Source: JBOHER01 sp050701115
GTDB lineage: Bacteria; Actinomycetota; Actinomycetes; Mycobacteriales; Pseudonocardiaceae
Assembly: GCA_050701115.1 (NCBI GenBank)
Contig: JBOHER010000015.1
Span: forward strand, 1 to 31,659
Direction of reading: 5' to 3'
Length of the DNA: 31,659 nucleotides
Made by a program: the position numbers and the translations under genes. The notes beneath the pieces were generated by a model that was not told where the DNA came from, did no database searches, and saw nothing but the letters and a program-made list of their open reading frames with translations. Positions 31,449-31,659 of the stretch are shown one piece after another (the stretch's first letter is position 1; each line of letters starts with the position of its first letter).

Positions 31449-31519
31449 GACCGGCGCGTGCGTTGTCAGGCTTGCGGCGATGGGGCGGTGAGGCTCTGAG
31501 CAGTACGAGTGGGCTCGTT

Positions 31520-31659
31520 CTACACGTTGAAGCGGAACTCCACGACGTCGCCGTCGGACATGACGTAGTCCTTGCCCTCTATGCGGACCTTGCCCGCCGA
31601 CCGTGCGGCCGCCATCGAGCCCGCCACGACCAAGTCGTCGAACGACACGACCTCGGCCT
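31520..31659 (-). CDS. ychF: 3' end of redox-regulated ATPase YchF
   Basis: The last 46 codons are present; the rest lies beyond the window. The translated tail contains VVSFDDLVVAGSMAAARSAG and ends GKDYVMSDGDVVEFRFNV, the highly conserved TGS-domain end of the Obg-like ATPase YchF, a ribosome-associated ATPase. The stop is TAG at 31522-31520. It converges on the toxin-antitoxin genes. A weak 9-bp inverted repeat (TCGCCGCAA at 31430-31438 with 31472-31480) lies in the gap between them. Confidence 0.93.
   Translation of the reverse strand, partial: AEVVSFDDLVVAGSMAAARSAGKVRIEGKDYVMSDGDVVEFRFNV

Noticed and set aside
31430..31480. Terminator between the toxin genes and ychF
   Set aside because: The 9-bp arms enclose 33 bases with no U-run, too weak to list as a terminator.

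Overview
The window is GC-rich, with strongly G/C-biased third codon positions, many GTG starts and dense operons. It carries WhiB, mycothiol biosynthesis (MshB), LpqW and MutT2 homologues. Together these point to a mycolate-related or filamentous actinobacterium, most likely Pseudonocardiaceae (Amycolatopsis/Saccharopolyspora-like); the family-level placement is an inference.

Layout. (1) 1-1001: a complete IS982-like insertion sequence whose right end lies exactly on the stop codon of whiB (997-1281). (2) 1574-4463: a membrane M50 protease, an unknown 273-residue protein, a small membrane protein and mshB. (3) 4588-12383: a minus-strand operon for an Opp/Dpp-type peptide importer (SBP, two permeases, two ATPases) ending in a gamma-glutamyltransferase-like enzyme. 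(4) 12862-17568: lpqW, typA, a YciI-like protein and mutT2, with an iron-box-like site ahead of typA. (5) 17630-22771: an OmpR-type two-component system divergent from a LolA/RseB-like secreted protein and an ABC-2 exporter, with a clean double direct repeat between them. (6) 22895-26626: a thiBPQ-like thiamine importer, then a pterin carbinolamine dehydratase (26719-27027). (7) 27282-31448: an accessory stretch with three overlapping small minus-strand genes, a Nudix hydrolase, an XRE-type regulator, another small gene and a VapBC45-like toxin-antitoxin pair. (8) 31520-31659: the 3' end of ychF.

The genes pcd, mutT2, typA, lpqW, mshB and the small membrane protein recall, from memory, the order Rv1159A-mutT2-(nar)-typA-lpqW-mshB-Rv1171 in Mycobacterium tuberculosis. 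Here that backbone is interrupted by three transport/signalling cassettes (thiBPQ; TCS-LolA-ABC; Opp-GGT). The Opp-GGT cassette next to mshB could feed amino acids or cysteine from gamma-glutamyl peptides into a mycothiol-making cell.

The least described parts are the four-to-five-base-coupled small genes at 27282-27885, the possible third gene of the VapBC45-like module, the CTGAGA double operator at 19686-19731, and three different families of intergenic repeats (4483-4566, 17590-17637, 22770-22850). No rRNA, tRNA or CRISPR array was seen.
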